From NCBI GenBank assembly GCA_964631255.1, contig CAZVWS010000001.1:62001-126000 (forward strand): a stretch of 64,000 nt of DNA, given 5' to 3'. This DNA is from JBGZFC01 sp964631255 (lineage in GTDB: Bacteria; Bacteroidota; Bacteroidia; Bacteroidales; Dysgonomonadaceae). How positions within the stretch are numbered: the first letter of the stretch is position 1; each line of letters opens with the position of its first letter. The position numbers and the translations under genes are program-made. This document shows, piece by piece, positions 14,479 through 23,593 of the stretch. The notes beneath the pieces are model-generated. The model was not told where the DNA came from. It searched no databases and saw only the letters and a list, made by a program, of their open reading frames with translations.

Positions 14479-16911
14479 TCAAATTTTTCGTCGTTTCAAT
14501 CGTAAACTATTGGTAACTACGCTCACAGAACTTAGCGCCATGGCGGCACCGGCAATCATGGGATTGAGATGCACGCCGGCAATCAGATAGAGAGCTCCTG
14601 CAGCAAGCGGAATGGCGATAACATTGTAAATAAACGCCCAAAACAGATTTTGACGGATGGTTTTCACCGTTTCATGCGACAAGCGAATGGCTTTGGGCAG
14701 CTTGAGCAAATCGGAGGAGATAATTGTCATTTTTGCTACATCCATGGCAATATCGCTGCCTTTGCCCATGGCAATACCCACATCGGCTTGAGCCAATGCA
14801 CCACTATCGTTGATGCCGTCACCAACCATCATCACCCGATGACCTTTTTGCTGCAACTCTTTTACCAAACCGGCTTTTTCTTCGGGCAAAACACCACCTT
14901 TGAATTGGGAAATATGTAGCTCTTTGGCTACAACGGCTGCCACCCTTTCGTTGTCGCCGGTATATATAATTGGCTGCAGACCCATTTTTTGCAATTGTGC
15001 GATGGCTTGCGCCGAAGTTGGTTTCAACTTGTCGGTAATTCCTATCACGGCAAATGCTTGTTTTTCATCGGCAAAAACAGCCAAAGTATGTGCAAGTTCC
15101 TGCTCTTTATCTATTTGCCGTTGCAATTGGGTGGATATTTCTATGTTTTTGGAGAGAATATAAGATGGGCTACCCACAAAATACCGCTTGCCATTGTATT
15201 GCCCCTCTATTCCTTTTCCGCCCACTTGCTCCACCAGGACATGGGGCAGAAGCGTGCTATCGGCTTCCATTTCTCTTGTTATTGCCTCAGCCAACGGATG
15301 TTCCGAATAATATTCTATACTGTAAAGAATATTTTTGTACATCGATTGGTTGTTTTCGATGTCGGTTGCCCAAATGATGGATTTCACTTGTGGTTTTCCT
15401 TCGGTAATGGTGCCCGTTTTGTCCAAAACAACTAAATCTACCTCTTTGGTCAGCTCCAAACTTTCGGCATCTTTTATCAGAATACCTTCTTCGGCTCCTT
15501 TGCCGATGCCAACCATAATGGCAGTGGGCGTTGCCAAACCAAGTGCACACGGGCAGGCAATAACCAAAACAGTTACCATGGATAACAAACCGTGTACAAA
15601 CCCATTTTCGCCACCAAAAACAAACCACAACACAAAAGTGAGCAGTGCTATCGCTATTACCACCGGAACGAAGATAGCCGCAATTTTGTCTACCAGTTTT
15701 TGTACCGGAGCTTTGCTGCTTTGCGCCTCGTCCACCGTTTTTATAATGTGTGCCAACAGCGTATCTTTACCAATTTTGAGTGCCCTGAACCGGATATTTC
15801 CACTCTGGTTGATGGTTCCGGCAAATACTTTATCGTTTAACTTTTTCTCTACCGGAATGGGCTCGCCACTCAGCATACTTTCGTCGATAAAAGTGCTGCC
15901 CTCGGTAATTTCGCCATCTACGGCAATTCGCTCGCCGGGTTTTACCAAAACAATATCGTCCACAGCAACTTCGTCCATGCCAATTTCTACGGGCGCATTG
16001 TTTTTGAATATGGTTATTGTAGTGGGTTGCAATCCCATGAGTTTTTTTATAGCATCGGAAGCGTTCGATTTTGCCCGTGACTCCAACAACTTACCTAACA
16101 AAATAAAGGCGATAACCACGCCCGCCGCTTCAAAATAGACATGCGCCTCTAATCCTCGCTGTTCCCAAAACTGCGGGTAAAGCATATTGAATAGGCTAAA
16201 AAGATAGGCAATGCCCGTACTCAACGCTACCAGCGTATCCATGTTGGCTGTGCCATGTTTTGCTTGCTTCCACGCTCCGACAAAGAACCTGTTGCCAAAG
16301 ATAAATAGGATGGGAGTCGCCAACAGGAACATGAGCAAATTGGCATAAGGCATGTGCATAAAAAACATACCTATTATTAGCAAGGGAATGGCAAGCAAAA
16401 CCGCGCTAATGGTATGTTTTCGCAATTTTTGGTACTCCTCTTTTTGCAATTGCTCCACCTGCTTGGGCGATGCCTCTTGCTCCTCAATCATCAAATCGTA
16501 ACCTACCGCTTGTAGTGCCGATTTCATGGTTTGCGGAGAAACGATGTCGGCAATATACTCAACATTTCCTTTGTTGTTGGCAATATTTACCGAAGCATCT
16601 ACCACACCGGGAAGCGACAACAAAATGCGTTGCGCGCTTGCTGCACATGCAGCACAGTTCAAGTGTAGAATGGGGAAGATGGATTTTTTGGTTTGCATCT
16701 CGGTATCGCTGTCGCGTAATATATCGACCACATTTTTCCAGATTTCGGGTAATTTGCCATCTGCCTTGTTATTCAAAATTATTTTCATCGATTTTGTGGC
16801 ATCATTCATTTGAATGGAGGCAATACCTTGTATTGTGCCGATATGGTGGGTCAACGATTGTATATTTTTGGGAAGACGAACAAATCGGATATTAAATTCT
16901 TTTGTTTTCAT
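14479..16911 (-). CDS. copA: Copper-exporting P-type ATPase
   Basis: An 810-residue P1B-type ATPase of the inner membrane that pumps Cu(I) out of the cytoplasm. There is an N-terminal metal-binding-like fold without cysteines (residues 1-70), then a true HMA domain with CAAC at 86-89. Transmembrane helices follow, with TGE (LSGEPIPVEKK), the CPC motif (VIACPCALGLATPTA), the phosphorylation site DKTGT, HPLAEAI and GDGINDSGALAQADVG. CPC and the late N/MSS pattern support Cu(I) over Zn. The start at 16911 is the first ATG with a typical N-terminus; the 98 upstream codons run through the divergent promoter region. It is divergent from the glycosyltransferase at 17041. Confidence 0.94.
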   Translation of the reverse strand: MKTKEFNIRFVRLPKNIQSLTHHIGTIQGIASIQMNDATKSMKIILNNKADGKLPEIWKNVVDILRDSDTEMQTKKSIFPILHLNCAACAASAQRILLSLPGVVDASVNIANNKGNVEYIADIVSPQTMKSALQAVGYDLMIEEQEASPKQVEQLQKEEYQKLRKHTISAVLLAIPLLIIGMFFMHMPYANLLMFLLATPILFIFGNRFFVGAWKQAKHGTANMDTLVALSTGIAYLFSLFNMLYPQFWEQRGLEAHVYFEAAGVVIAFILLGKLLESRAKSNASDAIKKLMGLQPTTITIFKNNAPVEIGMDEVAVDDIVLVKPGERIAVDGEITEGSTFIDESMLSGEPIPVEKKLNDKVFAGTINQSGNIRFRALKIGKDTLLAHIIKTVDEAQSSKAPVQKLVDKIAAIFVPVVIAIALLTFVLWFVFGGENGFVHGLLSMVTVLVIACPCALGLATPTAIMVGIGKGAEEGILIKDAESLELTKEVDLVVLDKTGTITEGKPQVKSIIWATDIENNQSMYKNILYSIEYYSEHPLAEAITREMEADSTLLPHVLVEQVGGKGIEGQYNGKRYFVGSPSYILSKNIEISTQLQRQIDKEQELAHTLAVFADEKQAFAVIGITDKLKPTSAQAIAQLQKMGLQPIIYTGDNERVAAVVAKELHISQFKGGVLPEEKAGLVKELQQKGHRVMMVGDGINDSGALAQADVGIAMGKGSDIAMDVAKMTIISSDLLKLPKAIRLSHETVKTIRQNLFWAFIYNVIAIPLAAGALYLIAGVHLNPMIAGAAMALSSVSVVTNSLRLKRRKI

Positions 16912-16966
16912 GAAAACAGAACAAAAACCGAATAATAAAAGTTCAGTATGTTTCTTCTGATTACAA

Positions 16967-16998
16967 TTTGCACGAAAAAAACTTTTGTTGTACTTTCG
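16967..16998 (+). promoter_or_regulatory. Bacteroidetes-type promoter of the glycosyltransferase
   Basis: TTTG at 16967-16970, 20-nt spacer, TACTTTCG at 16991-16998. Spacing is ideal and the box differs from TAnnTTTG by one base. The gene start lies 42 nt downstream. Confidence 0.65.
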
Positions 16999-17040
16999 TC
17001 CTATTAATCGTTCGAGCAGTCCATATAAAAAACCCAGATT

Positions 17041-17937
17041 ATGCTTTCTATTTGTATTCCTGTTTACAACTTTGATATGCGAAAACTCGTGGGCGATTTG
17101 TCCAATCAGATGGCGCAAGCCAAAGAACCGTGCCAACTTATTTTGATTGACGACAAATCGACAGATGCCTTTCGACAGATAAACAAGTCGGCATGCAGCA
17201 AGCATTTATATGTGGAATTGGAAGAAAATATAGGGCGATCGCGCATAAGAAATCTGTTTCTTCGGTATGCTCGGTATGATAATTTGCTCTTTTTGGATTG
17301 CGATGTGCAGGTGGATGATAATTTTTTGGAAACTTATCTGCACTTTATTGCCAACAACAAGTTTGATGTGATTTTTGGCGGCTTGCAAGACGACCTGCGG
17401 GTGCCTCCCGCCTCGCACCGGTTGCGATGGATTTATGCCAACAAACGCGAAAATGCAAGTGTTGCCATCCGTTCCGCGCATCCGTACCGTTTTTTTAAAA
17501 CCTGCAATTTTGTTATCCGAAAACAAACTTTAGATGAAATAAAATTTAACGAGAATATCGTTGGCTACGGACACGAAGATACACTGTTTGCCATCGAATT
17601 GGAGAAACACAATAAGTTGGTAGTTCATATCCAAAACGCGGTTTACCACATCTCGAACGAGTCCAATCGGGAGTTTATGGAAAAGACTAAAAAAGCCGCC
17701 GAAAACTTGGTTTTTATCTATCGGATGAATGGCGATAAGGACGAAATTGTGTCTTATAGCAAACTGCTTTCTACCCATTTCCAATTGCGTAAATACCGAC
17801 TTCTTCCCGTTTTCAAACTGTTTTACGGATGCATCGCACCGTTTGTTAATAGGCAGTTGATGGCAGGAAGTAGCAATTTGATGCTATTAGATTTGTACAA
17901 ACTCAACGCGCTAAACAAGGAGATGAAAAAATTATAA
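17041..17937 (+). CDS. Family 2 glycosyltransferase
   Basis: A 298-residue GT-A fold glycosyltransferase. It begins MLSICIPVYNFD, has the nucleotide-binding LILIDDKSTD and the metal-binding FLDCDVQVDDNF, and an acceptor-side ENIVGYGHEDT that resembles the ED/GxED motif of this group. There are no transmembrane helices, so it is cytoplasmic or peripheral. It stands alone, with its own promoter and a convergent neighbour only 6 nt after its stop. The sugar and acceptor are not predictable. Confidence 0.88.
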   Translation: MLSICIPVYNFDMRKLVGDLSNQMAQAKEPCQLILIDDKSTDAFRQINKSACSKHLYVELEENIGRSRIRNLFLRYARYDNLLFLDCDVQVDDNFLETYLHFIANNKFDVIFGGLQDDLRVPPASHRLRWIYANKRENASVAIRSAHPYRFFKTCNFVIRKQTLDEIKFNENIVGYGHEDTLFAIELEKHNKLVVHIQNAVYHISNESNREFMEKTKKAAENLVFIYRMNGDKDEIVSYSKLLSTHFQLRKYRLLPVFKLFYGCIAPFVNRQLMAGSSNLMLLDLYKLNALNKEMKKL

Positions 17938-17943
17938 CCGAAA

Positions 17944-19020
17944 TTATTTTTCTGTTTTCGATTTTTCCATCACTGCCATTTGCTGACGTACCGACTCGGC
18001 ATGAATTGTGCTCCAAATTTGCTGAATAAACTCATCCGAGATGTTCAAGCCCTCGCCCTGTTTTGTCTTCTCGCTCAAGATATGGCTATATCGTTGTGTT
18101 TGCAAAATGGGCATTCGGTTTTCCAGTTTGTATTGCCCTATTTCGCGAGAAATACGCATGCGTTGCGAGAGCAGTTGCAGCAGTTCGTTGTCCAATTCAT
18201 CTATTTGCGAACGCAAAACAAACAGACTTTCGGTAGTTTGCACCGTATCGCGAATGATGATGGAGTGAAGTATTTGCTTCAGGGTTTCGGGTGTTATTTG
18301 TTGTTGTTTATCGCTCCAAGCCTGGTCGGGGTTGCAATGTGTTTCTACTATCAAACCAAAATAGTTCATATCCATTGCCTGTTGGCTCAGGTTGAAAATC
18401 AGGTCTCGTTTTCCCCCGATATGGCTTGGGTCGCAAATGATGGGCATGGATGGCAAGCGGCGTTTCAGCTCGATGGGAATCTGCCACTGGGGCGGATTGC
18501 GATAATTTTTTTTGTCGGTTGTGCTAAATCCCCGGTGAATGGCGCCAATTTTTTTCACTCCGGCGTTATACAATCGTTGTATGGCTCCAATCCACAGTTC
18601 TACATCGGGATTAATGGGATTTTTTATCAAAACCGGAATATCCACATTTTTTAACGCATCGGCAATTTCTTGCACGGCAAACGGGTTGGCAGTTGTTCGT
18701 GTGCCAATCCAAAGCATATCTATGTTGTTTTCGAGTGCCTCTTCCACATGTTTTGGAGTTGCCACTTCGGTTGCCAAATACATGTTGGTTTCCTCTTTTA
18801 CCCGGGTCATCCATTGGAAAGCTTTGCTACCCACGCCTTCAAAACCGCCGGGTTTTGTTCTGGGTTTCCAAATACCTGCTCTGAATATTTTTATTCCATT
18901 GTCTGCCAATTGGCGAGCTGTGGTTAAGAGCTGCTCCTCGGTTTCGGCACTACACGGTCCGGCAATAACGAGTGGGCGTTTGTCCTCTATTCCGGATAAT
19001 AAGATTGATTCAAACTGCAT
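17944..19020 (-). CDS. Bifunctional DAHP synthase / chorismate mutase (type II)
   Basis: A 358-residue fusion for aromatic amino-acid synthesis. Residues 1-260 are a class I-beta DAHP synthase (PEP plus erythrose-4-phosphate), with AGPCSAE, KPRTKPGGFEGVG and CDPSHIGGKRDL. Residues about 268-350 are an AroQ-type chorismate mutase, with LRSQIDELDNELLQLLSQRM. This order, DAHP synthase first and mutase second, is common in Bacteroidetes and probably lets the mutase domain act as a feedback-control module. It converges on the glycosyltransferase gene with a 6-nt gap. Confidence 0.94.
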   Translation of the reverse strand: MQFESILLSGIEDKRPLVIAGPCSAETEEQLLTTARQLADNGIKIFRAGIWKPRTKPGGFEGVGSKAFQWMTRVKEETNMYLATEVATPKHVEEALENNIDMLWIGTRTTANPFAVQEIADALKNVDIPVLIKNPINPDVELWIGAIQRLYNAGVKKIGAIHRGFSTTDKKNYRNPPQWQIPIELKRRLPSMPIICDPSHIGGKRDLIFNLSQQAMDMNYFGLIVETHCNPDQAWSDKQQQITPETLKQILHSIIIRDTVQTTESLFVLRSQIDELDNELLQLLSQRMRISREIGQYKLENRMPILQTQRYSHILSEKTKQGEGLNISDEFIQQIWSTIHAESVRQQMAVMEKSKTEK

Positions 19021-19283
19021 GTAAAGTAATTCATTTTATTATAATCGAGTAAATTTAAGATAAATAATTGTATCTGACAATAAAAGTGGACTCTTTTTCA
19101 CTAATTGCTTTCTGCAACAATCGGTATATTACTGATTAACAATTTGAAACAGTAACGTAATGAATGAATTTTTTTATTTACATCTCTCTATTTTTCGGGT
19201 TTTCAACAGCCATAAAAAATCGATAAAAGGATAAAAAAATGAAATAAATTTGCGTAAAAAGTGATATTACAAATAGTTAAAGT

Positions 19284-19314
19284 GTTGGATTTGTCAATTT
19301 ATTACGTATATTTG
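19284..19314 (+). promoter_or_regulatory. Promoter of the peptide transporter; otherwise empty gap
   Basis: GTTG at 19284-19287, 19-nt spacer, TATATTTG at 19307-19314, a good Bacteroidetes promoter 38 nt before the transporter start. The rest of the 332-nt gap from 19021 is AT-rich and holds nothing I can name; it should also contain the DAHP synthase promoter on the minus strand. Confidence 0.65.
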
Positions 19315-19352
19315 CGAATTGAAATTTTACTAATATCTTAAAATATTAATTT

Positions 19353-20876
19353 ATGCTTAAAAATCAACCCAAGGGATTAATTCCTGCAGCACTTGCCAAC
19401 ATGGGAGAACGCTTTGGCTTCTACGTGATGATGGCTATTTTGCTCCTGTTTCTGAACAACAAGTTCGGATTTGCCGGCTCGGAAGGAGCTGTTATCTACT
19501 CGGTTTTCTATGCTCTGATTTATGTCTTGGCATTAGTAGGCGGATTAATTGCCGACAAAACCAAAAAGTACAAAACCACCATTATCGCCGGTTTGGTTTT
19601 GATGACAATAGGATATGTCCTTATTGCCATTCCTACCGAAACACCGGTAAGAAACTTCCCGTTAATTCTTGCATACACTTGTCTTGGACTGTTTGCCATC
19701 GCCTTTGGTAATGGGTTGTTCAAAGGAAACTTGCAAGCAGTAGTTGGTCAGCTTTACGACAATCCCGAATATTCGGACAAACGTGAAACGGGCTTCCAAA
19801 TTTTCTACATGTTTATCAATATTGGTGCTATGTTTGCTCCAATTTTGGCTGTAGGTTTAAGAAACTGGTGGGTACAAAGCAACGGATTCCAATTCAATGC
19901 CGACCTTCCCGCGCTCTGTAACCAATACCTGAAAGGTACCATTACGCCCGAAGCGCAAACTCGCTTATCGGAATTGGCAGTACAAGTTGGCGGCTCAACC
20001 GGCGATTTGACAGCTTTCGCCAATCAGTATCTGAATGTCTTCATGGAAGGTTACCACTACTCATTTGGTATTGCTATTTTCGCGATGCTAATCTCTTTGA
20101 CAATCTTCTTGATAAACAAAAGTAAATTGCCCGACCCCGGAGCTAAATCGCTCAATGTGAAACAAGATGCCAATGTGGTAGAAATGGATATCAAAGAAAT
20201 CAAACAACGTATGTATGCTTTGTTTGCCGTATTTGGTGTTGTTATTTTCTTCTGGTTCTCGTTCCACCAAAACGGTGTTACATTGACCAAATTTGCCGAT
20301 GAATATACTCGCATGATAAAAATAAACCTTGGTTTCACCTCGCTGGAAGGCGCTGAAGTATTCCAAGCATTTAACCCGATTTTTGTTGTAACACTTACCC
20401 CAATCATTATCGGATTGTTTGGCTGGATGCGCAACAAAGGATGGGAGATTTCTACACCCAAGAAAATTGCCATCGGTATGGGAATTGCTGCTCTGGCATT
20501 TGGAGTTATGGCTCTCGGCTCAATAGGATTGCCCGATGCCGAAACCAGAAAAGCAATGGGTGGTTTGCCCGATGCAATGCGTGTTTCACCATTCTTGCTG
20601 ATTATAACTTATCTGATTTTGACAGTTGCCGAGCTATTTATCTCGCCACTTGGTATTGCTTTCGTATCGAAAGTTGCACCTCCAAAATACCAAGGTATTA
20701 TGCAAGGCGGATGGTTGAGCGCCACAGCTTTGGGTAACCAATTGCTATTTATCGGTGTTATTTTCTACAATAGTATTCCACTTTGGGCAACCTGGATGAT
20801 ATTTGTTGTTGCTTGTCTCATCTCCATGATTACCATGTTGGTAATGCTAAAATGGCTGGAAAAAGTAGCGAAATAA
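19353..20876 (+). CDS. POT-family proton-coupled peptide transporter
   Basis: A 507-residue inner-membrane MFS protein of the POT/PTR2 family importing di- and tripeptides with protons. The first helix carries the signature ALANMGERFGFYVMMAI (the ExxERF motif). A long loop at about 165-235 and about 12-14 hydrophobic helices follow; FIMSPLGI-like ELFISPLGIAFVSKVAP near residue 425 is the second family signature. It has its own promoter and terminator, so it is a monocistronic unit. Confidence 0.92.
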   Translation: MLKNQPKGLIPAALANMGERFGFYVMMAILLLFLNNKFGFAGSEGAVIYSVFYALIYVLALVGGLIADKTKKYKTTIIAGLVLMTIGYVLIAIPTETPVRNFPLILAYTCLGLFAIAFGNGLFKGNLQAVVGQLYDNPEYSDKRETGFQIFYMFINIGAMFAPILAVGLRNWWVQSNGFQFNADLPALCNQYLKGTITPEAQTRLSELAVQVGGSTGDLTAFANQYLNVFMEGYHYSFGIAIFAMLISLTIFLINKSKLPDPGAKSLNVKQDANVVEMDIKEIKQRMYALFAVFGVVIFFWFSFHQNGVTLTKFADEYTRMIKINLGFTSLEGAEVFQAFNPIFVVTLTPIIIGLFGWMRNKGWEISTPKKIAIGMGIAALAFGVMALGSIGLPDAETRKAMGGLPDAMRVSPFLLIITYLILTVAELFISPLGIAFVSKVAPPKYQGIMQGGWLSATALGNQLLFIGVIFYNSIPLWATWMIFVVACLISMITMLVMLKWLEKVAK

Positions 20877-20898
20877 AAAGATAACAAATCAATAAATA

Positions 20899-20934
20899 AA
20901 AAAACCGAAGACTTGAATCTTCGGTTTTTTTTAT
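20899..20934. terminator. Terminator after the peptide transporter
   Basis: AAACCGAAGA pairs with TCTTCGGTTT around a CTTGAA loop, followed by a T run. The A run on the left makes it usable from the minus strand too. Confidence 0.92.
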
Positions 20935-20975
20935 TTTCACTGGAGCAACAAGTTGTAGTATTGTATTGCCGTAAT

Positions 20976-22280
20976 TTACAAACTAATCCACGTTAAAATA
21001 TTTCGCCACGATTCTTGGTTTGAGCGTACAAATTTATTTACCAAAAATTGGCGATGCGTGCTCTTAGCCCATTTGCGCCAATAAATGGCAAATAGAAAAC
21101 TAACGGGCATCAGAAAGAAATAACTGATAGCAACCATGCTGTTTGTGCAGAAAAGCAATACGAGCGACTGTATGAGCGTGAAAATGGGCACAAATACCAA
21201 CCCACACACATATCGTACGGAAGGAATAAACTGTTTATCGGCAAAAAGCCCTCTCAATCTCCGATAAATCAGAATTGGAAATAGGTTGTTCACAAAACCA
21301 AAAAGGGCAATGGGAAACGAAAGCACGAGCAATAAAGTTTTCAATAAAATAGCCACGAGCGATGCCGGCTTGCGAATATTGTCTTTTGTAGTGAGCCCGT
21401 GCGAAGCAAGCAATCGGTACGCTTGGCGAAATTGGTCTATTTTGCTGTCAAATTTCTCCCGATTGTTGTCAAACCAATTATCTAATTGGTCCACAATACT
21501 TATTGCCGCTTTGGGAATGGCATCTTTGCACTTGGGAAACTGCTCCCGGGCAATCTTATCCCGATTCCAATCGATACAATATTGGTATTCGTCATAAAAA
21601 TCGTTGTTCTGAATATTCACAACTATTTCTTTCATCCTATTTTCCAAATCGTTGCGCAACTTATTAACTGCCAGATTGGAATTTTGCGCATACAACTCTT
21701 TGTAATCGGCAATATGAATAGGGTCGCCAAAGTTGAGATAACAATCGGACAAAAAGCCAAACATATCGGTATAATAGATGGCAACAGGCACAATTTTTAC
21801 ACCTAAATTGAAATCGAACTGCGCCTCGGTGGGGAGCACAATGCGAGGAGTGGCTTTTTGTATGGGCAGCAGAGATTGCTTGGGATTGTGGCGCGCCTCG
21901 GGGAAAAGGGCAATGGGATTGTTTTTCTGAAGAATTTTGCCGCAAATATCAAAAATTTCGCTGTTTTTGTTCAAATTGTCTTTGCCATCGCGTATTCTGA
22001 AAATCGGCACAATGCGCAACCCTCGCAAAATCCAAGCAATAAATTTTTTCTTGAAAATATCTGCTCTGGCAAGGAAAACTATCTGCTTGGTTAGTCGGCT
22101 GATATACACCAGCAAGAGCGCATCGATGAGGGCATTGCGATGGTTGGGTGTGAAAACCACCGGTTCATTTTTTGGAATATCTTTTCTCCCGGTTATCACA
22201 AACTTTCTGAAATGGAGTCGCAAAGCCGTTCCTACCGGAATTTTTGCCAACGTGTATCTGAAATCGTAATGAAAAATCAT
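20976..22280 (-). CDS. PlsC-family acyltransferase with C-terminal membrane domain
   Basis: A 434-residue protein. Residues about 25-215 are a glycerophosphate acyltransferase domain, with the catalytic NHRNALIDA (NHx4D) and the substrate-binding FPEARHN. Residues about 290-410 contain two to four hydrophobic helices, so it sits in the inner membrane. It probably acylates lysophosphatidate or a related lipid. The C-terminal extension makes it much longer than housekeeping PlsC, so it may be a paralogue with another acceptor. Confidence 0.86.
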   Translation of the reverse strand: MIFHYDFRYTLAKIPVGTALRLHFRKFVITGRKDIPKNEPVVFTPNHRNALIDALLLVYISRLTKQIVFLARADIFKKKFIAWILRGLRIVPIFRIRDGKDNLNKNSEIFDICGKILQKNNPIALFPEARHNPKQSLLPIQKATPRIVLPTEAQFDFNLGVKIVPVAIYYTDMFGFLSDCYLNFGDPIHIADYKELYAQNSNLAVNKLRNDLENRMKEIVVNIQNNDFYDEYQYCIDWNRDKIAREQFPKCKDAIPKAAISIVDQLDNWFDNNREKFDSKIDQFRQAYRLLASHGLTTKDNIRKPASLVAILLKTLLLVLSFPIALFGFVNNLFPILIYRRLRGLFADKQFIPSVRYVCGLVFVPIFTLIQSLVLLFCTNSMVAISYFFLMPVSFLFAIYWRKWAKSTHRQFLVNKFVRSNQESWRNILTWISL

Positions 22281-22431
22281 ATTTCCTATTTTTATCGGAT
22301 TAAACTTGAGTGTGGCTAAATAATCTTTGCCAAAAAATGCAACAACAAAGATAATTTAATTGAAAAGAAAAACAAAAAGCTTTCTCGATTTGGTATTTAT
22401 TCTTTAGATTTGTAAAGTAAAAAATCCGGAT

Positions 22432-23421
22432 ATGTTTTTCTCCATTATTATTCCCCTTTATAATCGTCCGCAAGAGATAGACGAATTGTTAGAAAGCCTT
22501 ACCCAACAAACCGACAACCGATTTGAAGTGATTGTGGTAGAGGATGGTTCGAGCCAGAAGAGCGACTTCATCGTGGATAAATTTGGTACGAAATTGGAAC
22601 TGACGTATTATGAAAAAAGCAATTCGGGTCCCGGGTTAACAAGAAACGAGGGAGCAAAAAAAGCACGCGGAGATTATTTTATTTTTTTCGACTCAGACTG
22701 TATCATTCCGCCAAATTACATCCACAATACCTATCGGGTGCTGCAAACCAATTACACAGATGCGTACGGCGGTCCCGATAGAGCCATGCCCACATTTACC
22801 ACCGTGCAAAAGGCAATAAACTACAGCATGACCTCATTTTTCACGACGGGTGGCATACGAGGCGGGAAAAAATCGATGGACAAGTTTCATCCTCGTAGTT
22901 TCAATTTGGGAGTTTCCCGGGCAGCATTCCAAGATTTGGGAGGGTATGGCAGGATGAGATTTGGCGAAGATATCGATTTCAGTTTACGACTTATAGAGAA
23001 AGGATATACCACCGCGCTCCTCGCGGATTCTTTTGTATATCACAAACGCAGAACAAATTTCAGACAGTTTTTTAAACAGGTACACAATTCGGGAATCGCA
23101 CGGATAAATCTGCATCTGAGCCACCCGGGCTCGATGAAAGCGGTTCACGCCCTGCCCGCTCTATTTGTTGTGGGAATGTCGCTTGCAGTGTTACTTTCTG
23201 TTATCGACAGTCGTTTTTTGTGGATTCCCATCGTGTATAGCTTGCTCATTTTCATCGATTCGTGGATTAAAAATCGGTCGCCACAGGTCGCATTTTATAG
23301 CATTGGCGCGGCATGGACGCAACTATTTGGTTATGGCACGGGATTTATTTCGGCTGCCTGGAAACGCTTGGTTTTAAAAAAAGGAGAATTCAAGGCTTTC
23401 GAGAAAAAATTTTACAAATAG
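22432..23421 (+). CDS. Family 2 glycosyltransferase, membrane-anchored
   Basis: A 329-residue GT-A glycosyltransferase: MFFSIIIPLYNRPQEIDE at the start, VVEDGSS, a DSDC metal site (IFFDSDCIIPPN) and FGEDIDFSLRL near the active site. The last 90 residues contain two hydrophobic helices (about 240-285), placing it at the inner membrane. A TAGATTTG box at 22405-22412 lies 20 nt upstream, without a clear -33 element. The divergent neighbour is the acyltransferase, so a glycolipid or cell-envelope role is possible but not shown. Confidence 0.87.
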   Translation: MFFSIIIPLYNRPQEIDELLESLTQQTDNRFEVIVVEDGSSQKSDFIVDKFGTKLELTYYEKSNSGPGLTRNEGAKKARGDYFIFFDSDCIIPPNYIHNTYRVLQTNYTDAYGGPDRAMPTFTTVQKAINYSMTSFFTTGGIRGGKKSMDKFHPRSFNLGVSRAAFQDLGGYGRMRFGEDIDFSLRLIEKGYTTALLADSFVYHKRRTNFRQFFKQVHNSGIARINLHLSHPGSMKAVHALPALFVVGMSLAVLLSVIDSRFLWIPIVYSLLIFIDSWIKNRSPQVAFYSIGAAWTQLFGYGTGFISAAWKRLVLKKGEFKAFEKKFYK

Positions 23422-23593
23422 AGACTGCGAGAAACCATCCACTTTGCACGAATGGGATAGGAAAAAGGCAGAACCGACTTAATCGATTCTGCCTTCAACA
23501 ACTAAAAAACATTATCAAAACAAAAAACGTTGAAGTAATTTTTATCTATTAAAAAAACGAATTACTTTCTTACGAATATGCTGCTTCGTTTCT

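Noticed and set aside
14321..14590. Plus-strand frame of 89 codons at the end of copA
   Set aside because: It runs into copA on the opposite strand and lacks a promoter or any conserved feature.
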